Shown in pieces: positions 8,683 through 17,902 of a stretch of 64,000 nt of DNA (positions are counted from its first letter, which is position 1; the number at the start of each line of letters is the position of its first letter). This stretch comes from Gammaproteobacteria bacterium (GTDB taxonomy: Bacteria > Pseudomonadota > Gammaproteobacteria > Pseudomonadales > Cellvibrionaceae). The notes beneath the pieces are model-generated. The model worked only from the letters and a program-made list of their open reading frames with translations, was not told the origin of the DNA and ran no database searches. The stretch spans positions 310,001-374,000 of the forward strand of contig SEBU01000006.1 of assembly GCA_004173475.1 (NCBI GenBank), in the 5' to 3' direction. The position numbers and the translations under genes are program-made.

Positions 8683-9831
8683 ATGATGGCAAAATCAGTA
8701 AAACGTATATTAATTTTAACGCACGAGTTTCTTCCTTTCCGGGGTGGTATCGCAACCTACTGTGCAGAAATTGCGCAGGCCGCAAGTGCTTTAGGGCATA
8801 AGGTTACTGTTGTAGCACCAGACTATGGCAAAGATAACAGCAAGGAAGATAGTACACGCCCATACAAAATTCGCCGCTTTTCTGCGGGACTCTATAAAAC
8901 GTCGCTTATGCCGCGGGTCATTGCAGAAGTCGCTACAATTGATCCTAATGATTTCGACATAATTCATGCCGCCGAATGGTCATTCGTGGTGGCATTGCAT
9001 TTGATCCAGCCTTTTAAAAAAGTCCCCTTTATCGCTACAGTTCACGGCACTGATATTTTTGGATTTGCCACGTCAAAAGTTACCCGCCTCTTACGCGCAA
9101 CAGATACGTTAAAACATGCAGATTACATTGTGGCAAACAGTATATTCACTGCCCAACTTGCCAAATCGCAACATCCATATATTAAGGATGAAGATTTAAT
9201 CGTCACGCTTTTAGGCGTTAATAAATGGTGGTTCGAAAAATCAGAAAATCCGACTGATGTGCTAACAAAATATAAAATAGATGCAGATCGGAAAATTTTG
9301 CTAACTGTCTCGCGCATTGATGAGCGCAAAGGCCATAGGCGAATGCTGCAAGCATTGGCACTGCTGTCTAAAAAGGAAAAGGAGCAAATTACTTACGTAA
9401 TTGTCGGTGAATGCTTGAATAAGCTTTATTTACAAGAGCTGCATGAATTGGCAGATAGCTGCGGCGCTAAAGTTATGTTCCTGGGTGGAATCCCTGCGGA
9501 AGATGTTCGCAAGCTTTATCAAGTTGCATGGTTATATTCAATGTTGGCTGAACATCATCCGAAAAAAGTCGAGGGTTTTGGTCTGGTGTATCTTGAAGCC
9601 GCTGCACAATCGCTTCCCAGCATAGCATCGCCTATGGGCGGTGTTCCTGAAGTTGTTATCCACAACAAAACCGGTTACTTAATTGAAGAACATACACCGC
9701 AAGCTGTTGCTAAAACTCTTCAGGATTTATTGGAAAATCCGCAAAAAGTAAAAGCGTTTGGAAAGAGCGCCTTGGAATGGGCAAAAGGGTTTACCTGGGA
9801 AGCTTGCGCTAAGAGTACATATAGTCGATAG
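8683..9831 (+). CDS. Family 4 glycosyltransferase
   Basis: 382 residues. The N-terminal domain opens with LILTHEFLPFRGGIATYCAE, the GT-B acceptor-side motif of family 4 enzymes, and the C-terminal domain carries the retaining-enzyme E-x7-E motif in EGFGLVYLEA followed by MGGVPEVV. Retaining GT4 enzymes transfer a sugar from a nucleotide donor in the cytoplasm. Donor and acceptor are not evident, and no polysaccharide operon surrounds it. Two ATGs in a row (8683, 8686) compete; the AGAGAG purine stretch is better spaced for the second. The end is somewhat short (stop right after a conserved C-terminal helix). Confidence 0.88.
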   Translation: MMAKSVKRILILTHEFLPFRGGIATYCAEIAQAASALGHKVTVVAPDYGKDNSKEDSTRPYKIRRFSAGLYKTSLMPRVIAEVATIDPNDFDIIHAAEWSFVVALHLIQPFKKVPFIATVHGTDIFGFATSKVTRLLRATDTLKHADYIVANSIFTAQLAKSQHPYIKDEDLIVTLLGVNKWWFEKSENPTDVLTKYKIDADRKILLTVSRIDERKGHRRMLQALALLSKKEKEQITYVIVGECLNKLYLQELHELADSCGAKVMFLGGIPAEDVRKLYQVAWLYSMLAEHHPKKVEGFGLVYLEAAAQSLPSIASPMGGVPEVVIHNKTGYLIEEHTPQAVAKTLQDLLENPQKVKAFGKSALEWAKGFTWEACAKSTYSR

Positions 9832-9924
9832 ACCTGTTGAATGCGTTGAGCATCAACTGGAAAAACAATTTACGAATCAAAAAATTGCTCCTTCTCGATT
9901 TAAAGATACGCTCTAATTGCACAC

Positions 9925-9952
9925 ATCCCTCCGAACTAAAATCCGGAGGGAT
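9925..9952. terminator. Strong hairpin between convergent genes
   Basis: ATCCCTCCG (9925-9933) pairs perfectly with CGGAGGGAT (9944-9952) around a 10-base loop. It sits between the glycosyltransferase stop and the convergent small membrane-protein gene. T runs are short on both sides, so it may be a weak bidirectional terminator. Confidence 0.5.
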
Positions 9953-9962
9953 TTGAAAACCT

Positions 9963-10082
9963 TTAATGCACACGCTGTTTATTAAAATGCGAATCGACGA
10001 AAGCCAGGACGACCCCAGCAATAAATAATGCAATCAGGATCCCCGCTAAAACCGCTGTTGCGACCACGCCAGATACAAACAT
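9963..10082 (-). CDS. 39-residue single-pass membrane protein with upstream FNR/Anr box
   Basis: The frame begins ATG at 10082 behind a clear TGAGGA ribosome site and ends at 9963. Residues 3-29 form one uninterrupted hydrophobic helix (VSGVVATAVLAGILIALF and on to FV), followed by a short polar tail DSHFNKQRVH. A perfect TTGAT-N4-ATCAA site lies 76 bases upstream of the start. The size and layout recall small accessory subunits of respiratory oxidases, but I cannot match it to CydX, CcoQ or CcoS. Coding status is inferred from ribosome site, composition and the regulatory site. Confidence 0.6.
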   Translation of the reverse strand: MFVSGVVATAVLAGILIALFIAGVVLAFVDSHFNKQRVH

Positions 10083-10157
10083 AACCAATCCTCATTTCAT
10101 TTTTCACCACACTTCGTGGCCTCATGAATAGATTGCGCCTGAACGCGGAGACTGTGT

Positions 10158-10171
10158 TTGATCTGAATCAA
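10158..10171 (-). promoter_or_regulatory. Perfect FNR/Anr box
   Basis: TTGATCTGAATCAA is an exact match to the FNR/Anr consensus TTGAT-N4-ATCAA. The nearest downstream gene is the 39-residue membrane protein on the minus strand; glyQ, 200 bases away on the other side, is a less likely target. A candidate -10 (TCTATT on the minus strand, 10132-10127) is a weak match at roughly class II spacing. Confidence 0.75.
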
Positions 10172-10260
10172 GCATTGATTGGGTTATTGCCACAAGGAAT
10201 CGAACTGCACCGCACGTGTCTCACAGTTAATTGATTTCCCCCCAGCAGATACGCTTAACC

Positions 10261-10290
10261 CTGCCATTACGCCAGATCTACCGCTATAAT
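10261..10290 (+). promoter_or_regulatory. Candidate glyQ promoter
   Basis: A consensus -10 TATAAT (10285-10290) lies 82 bases before the glyQ start. A 4-of-6 match to the -35 (CTGCCA, 10261-10266) is placed 18 bases upstream. Confidence 0.5.
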
Positions 10291-10371
10291 CGCCGCACTT
10301 TATTATCTGTGGCAATCAACCTGTGACCAACGGGGGCTACAGCTTTTCCACATTTCGGAGGCAGTCTTGCC

Positions 10372-11343
10372 GTGTCTGACAATAAACAAACAACAGAAAG
10401 TAAAAAACCCGATGTAAGTACATTTCAAGGGCTGATTTTAGCCCTACAGGAATATTGGGCGCGTCAAGGCTGCGTAATTTTGCAACCATTGGACCTGGAA
10501 GTGGGCGCAGGAACATTTCACCCGGCGACATTTCTTCGCGCTATCGGTCCAGAAACGTGGAATACGGCTTATGTTCAACCATGCCGTCGCCCAAAAGATG
10601 GTCGTTACGGTGAAAACCCCAACCGTTTGCAGCACTACTACCAATTTCAGGTGGCGTTAAAACCTTCGCCAAACAATATCCAGGACTTATATTTAGACTC
10701 ATTACGCGAAATGGGCATCGACACCCAAGTGCACGATATTCGTTTCGTGGAAGACAATTGGGAATCGCCAACATTAGGCGCTTGGGGGCTGGGCTGGGAA
10801 GTATGGCTCAACGGTATGGAAGTAACCCAATTCACCTACTTCCAACAAGTTGGCGGCCTGGAATGTTTCCCAGTAACGGGCGAAATCACTTACGGTATAG
10901 AACGTATAGCCATGTACTTGCAAGGTGTGGATTCGATTTTTGACCTTGTTTGGACGGTTAACCCCAACGGCGAAAAAGTTACCTACGGTGATGTGTTTCA
11001 TCAAAACGAAGTTGAACAATCCACTTACAACTTTGAAGAAGCCGATACTGATTTCCTATTTAACGCATTTGATTTCTACGAAAAAGAAAGTCAGCGTTTA
11101 ATGGCAAAAAATTTGCCGCTACCTGCCTACGAATTGGTGATGAAAGCATCTCACGCTTTTAATTTGCTCGACGCCCGCCACGCCATTTCTGTAACAGAGC
11201 GCCAACGTTTTATTTTACGCGTGCGTACATTATCACGCGCTGTTGCTCAGGCTTATTACGATAAGCGCAAAGAACTCGGTTTCCCACTTGCGCCAGAAGA
11301 ATTACGTCAGCAAGTTTTAGCCGCTGCGGGAGAAGAAAAATAA
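10372..11343 (+). CDS. glyQ: Glycine--tRNA ligase alpha subunit
   Basis: 323 residues from a GTG start preceded by CGGAGGCAG. Conserved blocks of the bacterial heterotetrameric enzyme are present: [37 protein letters not shown], the class II motif 2 region [24 protein letters not shown], and [14 protein letters not shown]. The alpha subunit holds the catalytic core that activates glycine. The stop overlaps the glyS start by one base (TAATG), so translation is coupled to the beta subunit. Confidence 0.98.
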   Translation: MSDNKQTTESKKPDVSTFQGLILALQEYWARQGCVILQPLDLEVGAGTFHPATFLRAIGPETWNTAYVQPCRRPKDGRYGENPNRLQHYYQFQVALKPSPNNIQDLYLDSLREMGIDTQVHDIRFVEDNWESPTLGAWGLGWEVWLNGMEVTQFTYFQQVGGLECFPVTGEITYGIERIAMYLQGVDSIFDLVWTVNPNGEKVTYGDVFHQNEVEQSTYNFEEADTDFLFNAFDFYEKESQRLMAKNLPLPAYELVMKASHAFNLLDARHAISVTERQRFILRVRTLSRAVAQAYYDKRKELGFPLAPEELRQQVLAAAGEEK

Positions 11344-13418
11344 TGACTGATTTTCTAATTGAATTAGGCACTGAAGAATTGCCACCAAAAGCGTTGAAAA
11401 CATTGATTGCTGCGTTTCAAGAAAATATCGAATCCAGTTTAAAAACTGCAGAGCTATCTTTCAGTGCGATTAAATCTTTCGCAGCGCCACGCCGTTTGGC
11501 GCTCTTAGTAGAAAATTTAGCCGATCAAACTCCATCGAAAGAATTGGTTGTTTGGGGCCCACCTGCAACGATCGCATTTGATGCTGACGGTAAGCCAACT
11601 AAAGCTGCGATAGCATTCGCTGATAAAAATGGAATTCCTTCATCAGCATTGAAATCGGAAAGCGATGGCAAAGTTGAAAAATTAGTTGCGCGTATATCTA
11701 CGCAAGGTAAAAAGACAGTCGAATTACTTGAAGCGATTATCAGTGATGCGTTAGCGAAATTGCCGATTGCAAAGCGTATGAAGTGGGGAGCGAAGCGTGA
11801 AGAGTTTGTTCGACCTGCACATTGGCTGGTAATGCTTTACGGCAGCGAGGTAGTGAATGCGAACGTGCTTGGTTTGCAAGCAGGCCGCACAACTCGCGGC
11901 CATCGTTTTCATTTCAATAGTAATATCGAATTAAAAAATGCTGCCGACTATACAAGCGCATTAAAAACCACCGGCTTTGTATTGGCAGATCGCGAAGAGC
12001 GTCGCCAACTCATTCAGGCGCAGGTAAACGCCGAAGCAAAAAAAATTGGCGGTGTTGCGGTTATTGATCCAGATTTGTTGGATGAAGTAACGGCGCTGGT
12101 CGAATGGCCAAATGCTCTAACCGGAAAATTCGAAGAACGTTTTTTGCAAGTTCCTGCTGAAGCACTCATTGCTTCAATGAAAGAGCACCAAAAGTATTTT
12201 CATGTGGTAGATGCGAATGGCAAATTAATGCCTAACTTTATTACTGTTGCAAATATTGCGAGCAAAGATCCATCGCAAATTATTGATGGTAACGAGCGTG
12301 TTATTCGCCCTCGCTTATCTGACGCTGCTTTCTTTTACGAAACCGACAAGAAAACGACTCTCGAGTCACTGCGTGAGCGCTTGAAAACTATCGTGTTCCA
12401 AGCACAACTGGGCACCGTTTATGAAAAAACCGAACGTGTTGCGAAATTAGCTAAATATATCGCAACGCATTTAAAAGCCGATGAAAAACTTGCGGAACGT
12501 GCAGGTCATTTGTGTAAATCAGACCTAGTCACCAATATGGTTGGCGAGTTTGACAACATGCAGGGTATCGCGGGCTATTACTACGCGCTAAATGACGGCG
12601 AAAATGCTGAAGTTGCTGCAGCGATGGATGAGCAATATCTTCCACGTTTTGCAGGTGACAAATTACCCGCAACAACAACAGGCGCGATTATCGCGTTAGC
12701 GGATCGCTTGGATACTATTACCGGTATCTTCGGTATCGGCCAACAACCCTCAGGCTCTAAAGATCCCTTCGCCCTTCGCCGCGCAAGTATTGCAGTGTTA
12801 CGGATTTTAGTGGAAAAAAATCTTGCGCTGGATTTACGTGATTTATTAGTTTTTGCAAAAAGCCAGCACGCGAGTTTGACAGTAGGTGCGGAGCTGGTTG
12901 AACAAGTACTGAGTTATATGCTTGATCGCTTCCGCGCATTTTATGAAGATGCCAACATTCCTGCGGAAGTTTTCCAAGCCGTTAATGCCAAACAATTATC
13001 GCAACCATTGGATATTAACCAACGCATTCTCGCCGTAAATGAATTCAGCAAGCTACCGCAAGCGCAAGCGTTGGCTGCTGCAAACAAGCGTGTATCGAAT
13101 ATTCTTAGCAAACAAAACGCAGCAACAAATGCAATTATTCATTCCGATTTGTTAAAAGAAGACGCGGAGAAAAATCTGGCCAAAGCAGTGAGTTTAAAAG
13201 CCCAAGTAGTTGCACCGCTTTTTGCCGCAAGAGATTACACGAAAGCCTTGGCTACACTCGCCGATTTGCAGCAGCCGGTCGATACTTTTTTCGATAGCGT
13301 TATGGTGATGTGTGAAGATCAAGCGCTGCAGCAAAATCGTTTAGCTTTATTACAACAATTACGCGCTTTGTTCCTGGAAGTAGCGGATATTTCCTATTTG
13401 GTTCCGGCTAAAAATTAA
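11343..13418 (+). CDS. glyS: Glycine--tRNA ligase beta subunit
   Basis: 691 residues, normal length. It opens DFLIELGTEELPPKALK and contains AAPRRLALLV, KRMKWG, the MKEHQKYFHV block and a C-terminal anticodon-binding region. The beta subunit binds tRNA-Gly and is required with GlyQ for charging. It overlaps glyQ and gmhB by one base each, giving a three-gene coupled unit. Confidence 0.98.
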   Translation: MTDFLIELGTEELPPKALKTLIAAFQENIESSLKTAELSFSAIKSFAAPRRLALLVENLADQTPSKELVVWGPPATIAFDADGKPTKAAIAFADKNGIPSSALKSESDGKVEKLVARISTQGKKTVELLEAIISDALAKLPIAKRMKWGAKREEFVRPAHWLVMLYGSEVVNANVLGLQAGRTTRGHRFHFNSNIELKNAADYTSALKTTGFVLADREERRQLIQAQVNAEAKKIGGVAVIDPDLLDEVTALVEWPNALTGKFEERFLQVPAEALIASMKEHQKYFHVVDANGKLMPNFITVANIASKDPSQIIDGNERVIRPRLSDAAFFYETDKKTTLESLRERLKTIVFQAQLGTVYEKTERVAKLAKYIATHLKADEKLAERAGHLCKSDLVTNMVGEFDNMQGIAGYYYALNDGENAEVAAAMDEQYLPRFAGDKLPATTTGAIIALADRLDTITGIFGIGQQPSGSKDPFALRRASIAVLRILVEKNLALDLRDLLVFAKSQHASLTVGAELVEQVLSYMLDRFRAFYEDANIPAEVFQAVNAKQLSQPLDINQRILAVNEFSKLPQAQALAAANKRVSNILSKQNAATNAIIHSDLLKEDAEKNLAKAVSLKAQVVAPLFAARDYTKALATLADLQQPVDTFFDSVMVMCEDQALQQNRLALLQQLRALFLEVADISYLVPAKN

Positions 13419-13987
13419 TGAAATTGATAATCCTCGACCGCGACGGCGTAATCAACCACGACAGTCCGGAATATATAAAATCTGCCGAAGAATGGATTCC
13501 TATTGACGGCAGCATAGACGCCATAGCACGTTTATTCCGTGCAGGCTTCACTGTTGTGGTTGCCACTAACCAATCAGGGCTTGCACGTGGTAAATATGAT
13601 CTTGATGATCTTGAAGCCATGCACGAAAAATTAACTCGTCTTGTTGAAGAGCAAGGTGCTGAATTGGGTGCAATTTTTTATTGTCCTCATCACCCCGACG
13701 ATAAATGTAAATGTCGCAAACCGATGCCAGGAATGGTTGATGCAATCGAGGCTGAATTCAACATTTCTGCAGAGGGCTTTTATTTTGTTGGTGACAGCTT
13801 GCGTGATTTGCAAGCTGCGAAAACGAAAGGATGTAAGCCTATTTTGGTGAAAACTGGAAATGGGAAAAAGACTTTACTTCAACTAGCTGAGGCAAGCTTG
13901 CAAACTGATTCGCCGCTCATCTTGGCAGATGATATTCACGTATTTGATAATCTTGCTGCTGCAACAGATTTTATTATTGCTAACTAA
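13418..13987 (+). CDS. gmhB: D-glycero-beta-D-manno-heptose-1,7-bisphosphate 7-phosphatase
   Basis: 189 residues, HAD superfamily. The nucleophile motif LDRDGVIN (D8, D10), motif II VATNQSG, the zinc-binding CPHHPDDKCKCRKP and motif IV FVGDSLRDLQAA are all intact. GmhB removes the C7 phosphate during ADP-heptose synthesis for the lipopolysaccharide inner core, in the cytoplasm. The glyQ-glyS-gmhB-plsC order is common in Pseudomonas relatives. The start codon overlaps the glyS stop by one base. Confidence 0.95.
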   Translation: MKLIILDRDGVINHDSPEYIKSAEEWIPIDGSIDAIARLFRAGFTVVVATNQSGLARGKYDLDDLEAMHEKLTRLVEEQGAELGAIFYCPHHPDDKCKCRKPMPGMVDAIEAEFNISAEGFYFVGDSLRDLQAAKTKGCKPILVKTGNGKKTLLQLAEASLQTDSPLILADDIHVFDNLAAATDFIIAN

Positions 13988-14015
13988 TGTAACCAATTAT
14001 TTATTGGAATTTATC

Positions 14016-14777
14016 GTGCTCTATTTACGCAGTTTTATTTTCAGTGTGGGCCATGCCATATCAGGCACACTCTTCGGTTTAATTGCCGTGATTATATGGC
14101 CGTTTTTCCCCTACTCGTGGCGCTGGCGAATTGTGACATTGTGGAATCGCTTCGTGATGTTGTGGCTTTATCTTTCCTGCGGAATAAAATTTAAAATCAG
14201 TGGACATCGCCATTTTGATCGCTACCCATGTGTGGTGCTAGCCAAACACCAAAGCACCTGGGAAACCATGTTTCTGCAATATTATTTTGGGCCAGTGAGT
14301 ACCATTCTTAAAAAAGAATTATTGCGTATTCCTTTTTTTGGTTGGGGTTTGGCAAGCCTGCGTCCCGTTGCTATTGATCGTAGTAGCCCAGTACAAGCAT
14401 TAAAAGACGTAAAAACCAAAGGTATTGCGCGCTTGAAAGAGGGAAATAATTTGTTAATTTTCCCCGAAGGAACGCGCACGCCCGTTGGACTTGTTGGAAA
14501 CTATGCTCGCAGCGGCGCCGACATCGCTATTAGCGCAAATGTGCCCATTGTTGCGGTTGCACATAACGCGGCTGAATGCTGGCCACACAAACATTTTTTA
14601 AAATATCCGGGCACGATTAGCGTTGTGATCAGTGAACCCATTGAAAGCTCAGGTAAGGATCGTAAAGAACTCACTGAAGAAGTAAAAAATTGGATTGAAA
14701 GTGAGATAACAAAAATGCCACCTGCGCGAAACGATGGTGTACGCACTCAACTTAATAAAGTAATACTTGATAAGTGA
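14016..14777 (+). CDS. plsC: 1-acyl-sn-glycerol-3-phosphate acyltransferase
   Basis: 253 residues from GTG 14016 (VLYLRSFIFSVGHA). An in-frame upstream extension to 13929 would overlap gmhB by 59 bases and add a poor leader, so I prefer the GTG behind TTGGAA. An N-terminal hydrophobic anchor (about 8-35) is followed by the acyltransferase motifs KHQSTWE (H-x4-E in place of the usual H-x4-D, as in this subgroup) and FPEGTRT. It adds the second acyl chain to lysophosphatidate at the inner membrane. A strong terminator follows. Confidence 0.93.
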   Translation: MLYLRSFIFSVGHAISGTLFGLIAVIIWPFFPYSWRWRIVTLWNRFVMLWLYLSCGIKFKISGHRHFDRYPCVVLAKHQSTWETMFLQYYFGPVSTILKKELLRIPFFGWGLASLRPVAIDRSSPVQALKDVKTKGIARLKEGNNLLIFPEGTRTPVGLVGNYARSGADIAISANVPIVAVAHNAAECWPHKHFLKYPGTISVVISEPIESSGKDRKELTEEVKNWIESEITKMPPARNDGVRTQLNKVILDK

Positions 14778-14810
14778 ATGCTGCGCTGAAACAAACGAAC
14801 TCAGTAAATA

Positions 14811-14848
14811 AAAAACCCCCTTGAGTATTTTCTCTAGGGGGTTTTTTA
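14811..14848 (+). terminator. Rho-independent terminator after plsC
   Basis: AAAACCCCC (14812-14820) pairs with GGGGGTTTT (14837-14845) and is followed by more T residues. It closes the glyQ-glyS-gmhB-plsC unit. Confidence 0.85.
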
Positions 14849-15669
14849 TTGTATTTCTATTTTTCAAATCTAATTTCGATAGCTATATTTACGATGTCTC
14901 ATTAAATATTTTCCGTGCTATTTTTTGAGTTTCAGTTTTTTTGTTTTAACGTAAATTTTATGCAGGTGATATCAGAAAGAAAATTATATGCATGATTAGA
15001 AGAATTGAAAATGCAGTTATTTGTTGACGACGGCTTAGTATGATCATAGCAATCTACCTATTATTATTTTTTCAGGAATTATTATAAGTATAGCTCCTGC
15101 TTTACAACTTCCACATCAGAATTGCACGCATTCCGAAAAATATTTATATCATTTGTTGGCGCCAAATGAAACATTTTTTGCGTACTAATTGAGCATATTT
15201 TTATAATAGTTTTGATTGGTTAGTACATAAGAAATCAAACTTCCAACTAGCATTGCGAGCTAACGTATTCGAATTTGATAGAGGAAAATTTTTTTGGGGG
15301 GAGGATTTATAGCGAGATGATTTTGTGAGAGTCGAACTTCCAGGTTAGCGTCTGCATTTGTTATCCGTTATTGTTGCAGACACCACCAAGATTTTTATTA
15401 ATTATTGTTTTTGCCACTAAATACCTAGTTGGTGTGCGCACTTTAACGACACAAAACCCAAATATCCAGTAAAAAAATCAAGGTGTGTATTTAGGAAACA
15501 TCTTTTTTTCTTATAACGAAAAAATGGGAATTTGTATCTACAGCTATGCAACGCCAATCACATTAAATGACGCAAAAATCAACATCAAAATATTGAAATA
15601 AAGATTAGGCGCCAAATTAGTAATTCCACCAGTCGCGCGGCCTGATTACAATTCTCAAAGGAGACTGTC
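14849..15669. other. AT-rich gap with no gene that I can support
   Basis: About 820 bases, clearly more AT-rich than the surrounding genes, with frequent stops in all frames. The longest stretches do not resemble any protein that I know, and I see no tRNA-like or structured RNA signature. A good AGGAG ribosome site for the next gene is at the right edge. It may be decayed or transferred DNA, or an untranslated regulatory region. Confidence 0.6.
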
Positions 15670-16032
15670 ATGCAAATTTATTTTTCCAGTATTTTTATCG
15701 CGCTCATTGCGATACTCCATATTTATATTTTGGTATTAGAAATGTTTTTATGGGAAAAGCCCGCCGGGTGTAAAGCATTTGGTCATACCGTTGAAGCAGC
15801 AACTGCCTCAAAAGTCTTGGCAGCTAACCAAGGTTTATACAATGGTTTTTTAGCGGCTGGCCTAACTTGGGGACTTTACTTGGGAGCGACAGGCTTAGAT
15901 ATTAAAGTGTTCTTTTTAAGCTGTGTACTCATCGCGGGAATTTACGGTGGTTTGACTGCCAATCGAAAAATTCTTCTCATCCAAGCCATTCCCGCAGCCG
16001 TCGGATTGGCATTATTATTTTGTGGCGTTTAA
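15670..16032 (+). CDS. DUF1304 family membrane protein
   Basis: 120 residues with four hydrophobic segments. The first helix ends in the conserved HIYILVLEMFLW and is followed by ANQGLYNGFLAAGL, both hallmarks of DUF1304. The family is a small inner-membrane protein without assigned function. AAGGAGACTGTC gives a strong ribosome site. It stands alone between two long intergenic gaps. Confidence 0.88.
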   Translation: MQIYFSSIFIALIAILHIYILVLEMFLWEKPAGCKAFGHTVEAATASKVLAANQGLYNGFLAAGLTWGLYLGATGLDIKVFFLSCVLIAGIYGGLTANRKILLIQAIPAAVGLALLFCGV

Positions 16033-16232
16033 ATTTGTATATCAAAAACCATTCCGCTCTTTTTTACCTAACAGATGGCGATTCTGTTTGTCCTAAATAA
16101 CTATCGGCAATCTACTCGGAGTTTAGAGCTAAAGGTATTCTCGCCTATGCCTGCCGATATCGCGCTGAAGAACATAACCCGTTAGAATGGCCGGCATTCA
16201 TGTCTAACTCCTCCTCTTAAAGTGATCGCGCT

Positions 16233-17780
16233 ATGACAGTCTCCAAAAAACCTACCGTACTCCTTATCCTCGACGGCTTTGGCCATTCGGAAAAAACCAA
16301 ATACAACGCTATCGCAGCTGCCCACAAACCGGTGTTCGATAAGCTTTGGGCTAACAACCCGAAAAGCCTAATTGATACATCGGGCTTGGCCGTAGGGCTG
16401 CCAGAAGGGCAAATGGGTAATAGTGAAGTGGGCCACATGACCTTGGGTGCTGGCCGCGTGGTTTACCAGAGTTTTACACGCGTGAACAAAGCAATCAGCG
16501 ATGGCGATTTTTTTACAAATCCCGTCTATGTGAATGCAATCGATAGTGCGATCGCCAGCGGAAAAGCAATACACATTTTGGGCTTGCTCTCCGAAGGCGG
16601 CGTGCATAGCCATCAAGATCACATTTACGCCATGATGAAAATGGCGGTAGGTCGCGGGGCAAAAGAAGTTTATCTACATGCATTTTTAGACGGCCGTGAT
16701 TGTCCGCCTCGTAGTGCTGAAACTTCCCTGCAAAAAGCCCAGGATCTATTCAAAGAATTGGGCACCGGTCGTATCGCATCCATTGTCGGTCGATACTTTG
16801 CGCTAGATCGCGACAATCGTTGGGATCGCGTTCAGCAAGCTTACGAAGTAATGGTTACCGGTGAAGCAGAATACGATGCACTGACGGCGGTTGATGCATT
16901 GAAAACGGCCTACGCGCGCGGTGAAAACGATGAGTTCGTGAAGGCCACCTTGATTTGCGGTGAAGATGAAGAAGTGGCGACAATCAATGACGGCGATTCC
17001 GTTATTTTTATGAACTTCCGTCCTGATCGCGCGCGCGAAATTACGCATGCCCTGATTGACGAAAACTTCACAGGATTTGAACGTGAGCTGCATCCAAACA
17101 TCGCGCACTTTGTGCAAACTACTGAATACGCATCAAGCATCAAAGCACCTATTGCTTTTCCTCCTGAAGATTTGACCAATTCATTCGGTGAATATATTTC
17201 TGGGTTGGGTAAAACCCAACTGCGTATTGCTGAAACAGAAAAGTATGCGCACGTAACTTTCTTTTTTAACAGTGGCAACGAAGTTGTTTATCCTGGTGAA
17301 GATCGTATCCTCGTTCCGTCACCGCAAGTTGCGACTTATGATTTGCAACCTGAAATGAATGCACCTATCGTTACTGATAAGTTAGTCGAGGCGATTGAGT
17401 CCGGCAAATACGATGCGATTATTTGCAATTATGCTAACTGTGATATGGTTGGGCACTCGGGCATCATGGAAGCGGCAACTAAAGCAGTAGAAGCTATTGA
17501 TATTTGTTTAGGCCGCGTGTTGGCTGCTGCGGAAAAAGTAGGTGGCGAAGTGCTTATCACCGCTGATCACGGCAACGTGGAAGAAATGTTTGACGACGAA
17601 ACAGGCCAGCCCAATACGCAACATTCAACATTGCCAGTACCTTTTATTTTTTGCAGCTCGCGTAAAGGAAAAATTACCGAGGGTGGTTCTTTGGCGGATG
17701 TAGCACCAACTATGTTAGCGCTGATGGGCATTCCACAACCTGCCGAGATGACCGGTAAAAATTTAATAATCTTGGAATGA
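16233..17780 (+). CDS. gpmI: 2,3-bisphosphoglycerate-independent phosphoglycerate mutase
   Basis: 515 residues. Metal and catalytic motifs of the alkaline-phosphatase-like fold are intact: LDGFGHSE at the N terminus, the phosphoserine site in [18 protein letters not shown], the [12 protein letters not shown] segment, ADHGNVEEM and QHSTLPVPF. It interconverts 3- and 2-phosphoglycerate in glycolysis using Mn2+. The gpmI-envC-ctpA order that follows is conserved in pseudomonads and relatives. A perfect hairpin lies between it and envC. Confidence 0.97.
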   Translation: MTVSKKPTVLLILDGFGHSEKTKYNAIAAAHKPVFDKLWANNPKSLIDTSGLAVGLPEGQMGNSEVGHMTLGAGRVVYQSFTRVNKAISDGDFFTNPVYVNAIDSAIASGKAIHILGLLSEGGVHSHQDHIYAMMKMAVGRGAKEVYLHAFLDGRDCPPRSAETSLQKAQDLFKELGTGRIASIVGRYFALDRDNRWDRVQQAYEVMVTGEAEYDALTAVDALKTAYARGENDEFVKATLICGEDEEVATINDGDSVIFMNFRPDRAREITHALIDENFTGFERELHPNIAHFVQTTEYASSIKAPIAFPPEDLTNSFGEYISGLGKTQLRIAETEKYAHVTFFFNSGNEVVYPGEDRILVPSPQVATYDLQPEMNAPIVTDKLVEAIESGKYDAIICNYANCDMVGHSGIMEAATKAVEAIDICLGRVLAAAEKVGGEVLITADHGNVEEMFDDETGQPNTQHSTLPVPFIFCSSRKGKITEGGSLADVAPTMLALMGIPQPAEMTGKNLIILE

Positions 17781-17839
17781 TTTGAAAAACGCTTAAGCGC
17801 CCTACAATTCTATTAAGTTAGTTCTTGTTCATACATCCG

Positions 17840-17870
17840 TCATCAGTCTCACTTGTGAGACTGATGATTT
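17840..17870 (+). terminator. Hairpin between gpmI and envC
   Basis: TCATCAGTCTCAC (17840-17852) and GTGAGACTGATGA (17855-17867) form a perfect 13-bp stem with a 2-base loop, followed by TTT. It is probably an attenuating terminator of gpmI. Confidence 0.65.
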
Positions 17871-17902
17871 CCGAATAATTCACTGATAACTTCAAAAACT
17901 CT

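Noticed and set aside
13929-14015. Longer N terminus for plsC
   Set aside because: It would overlap gmhB by 59 bases; the GTG at 14016 fits the family start better.
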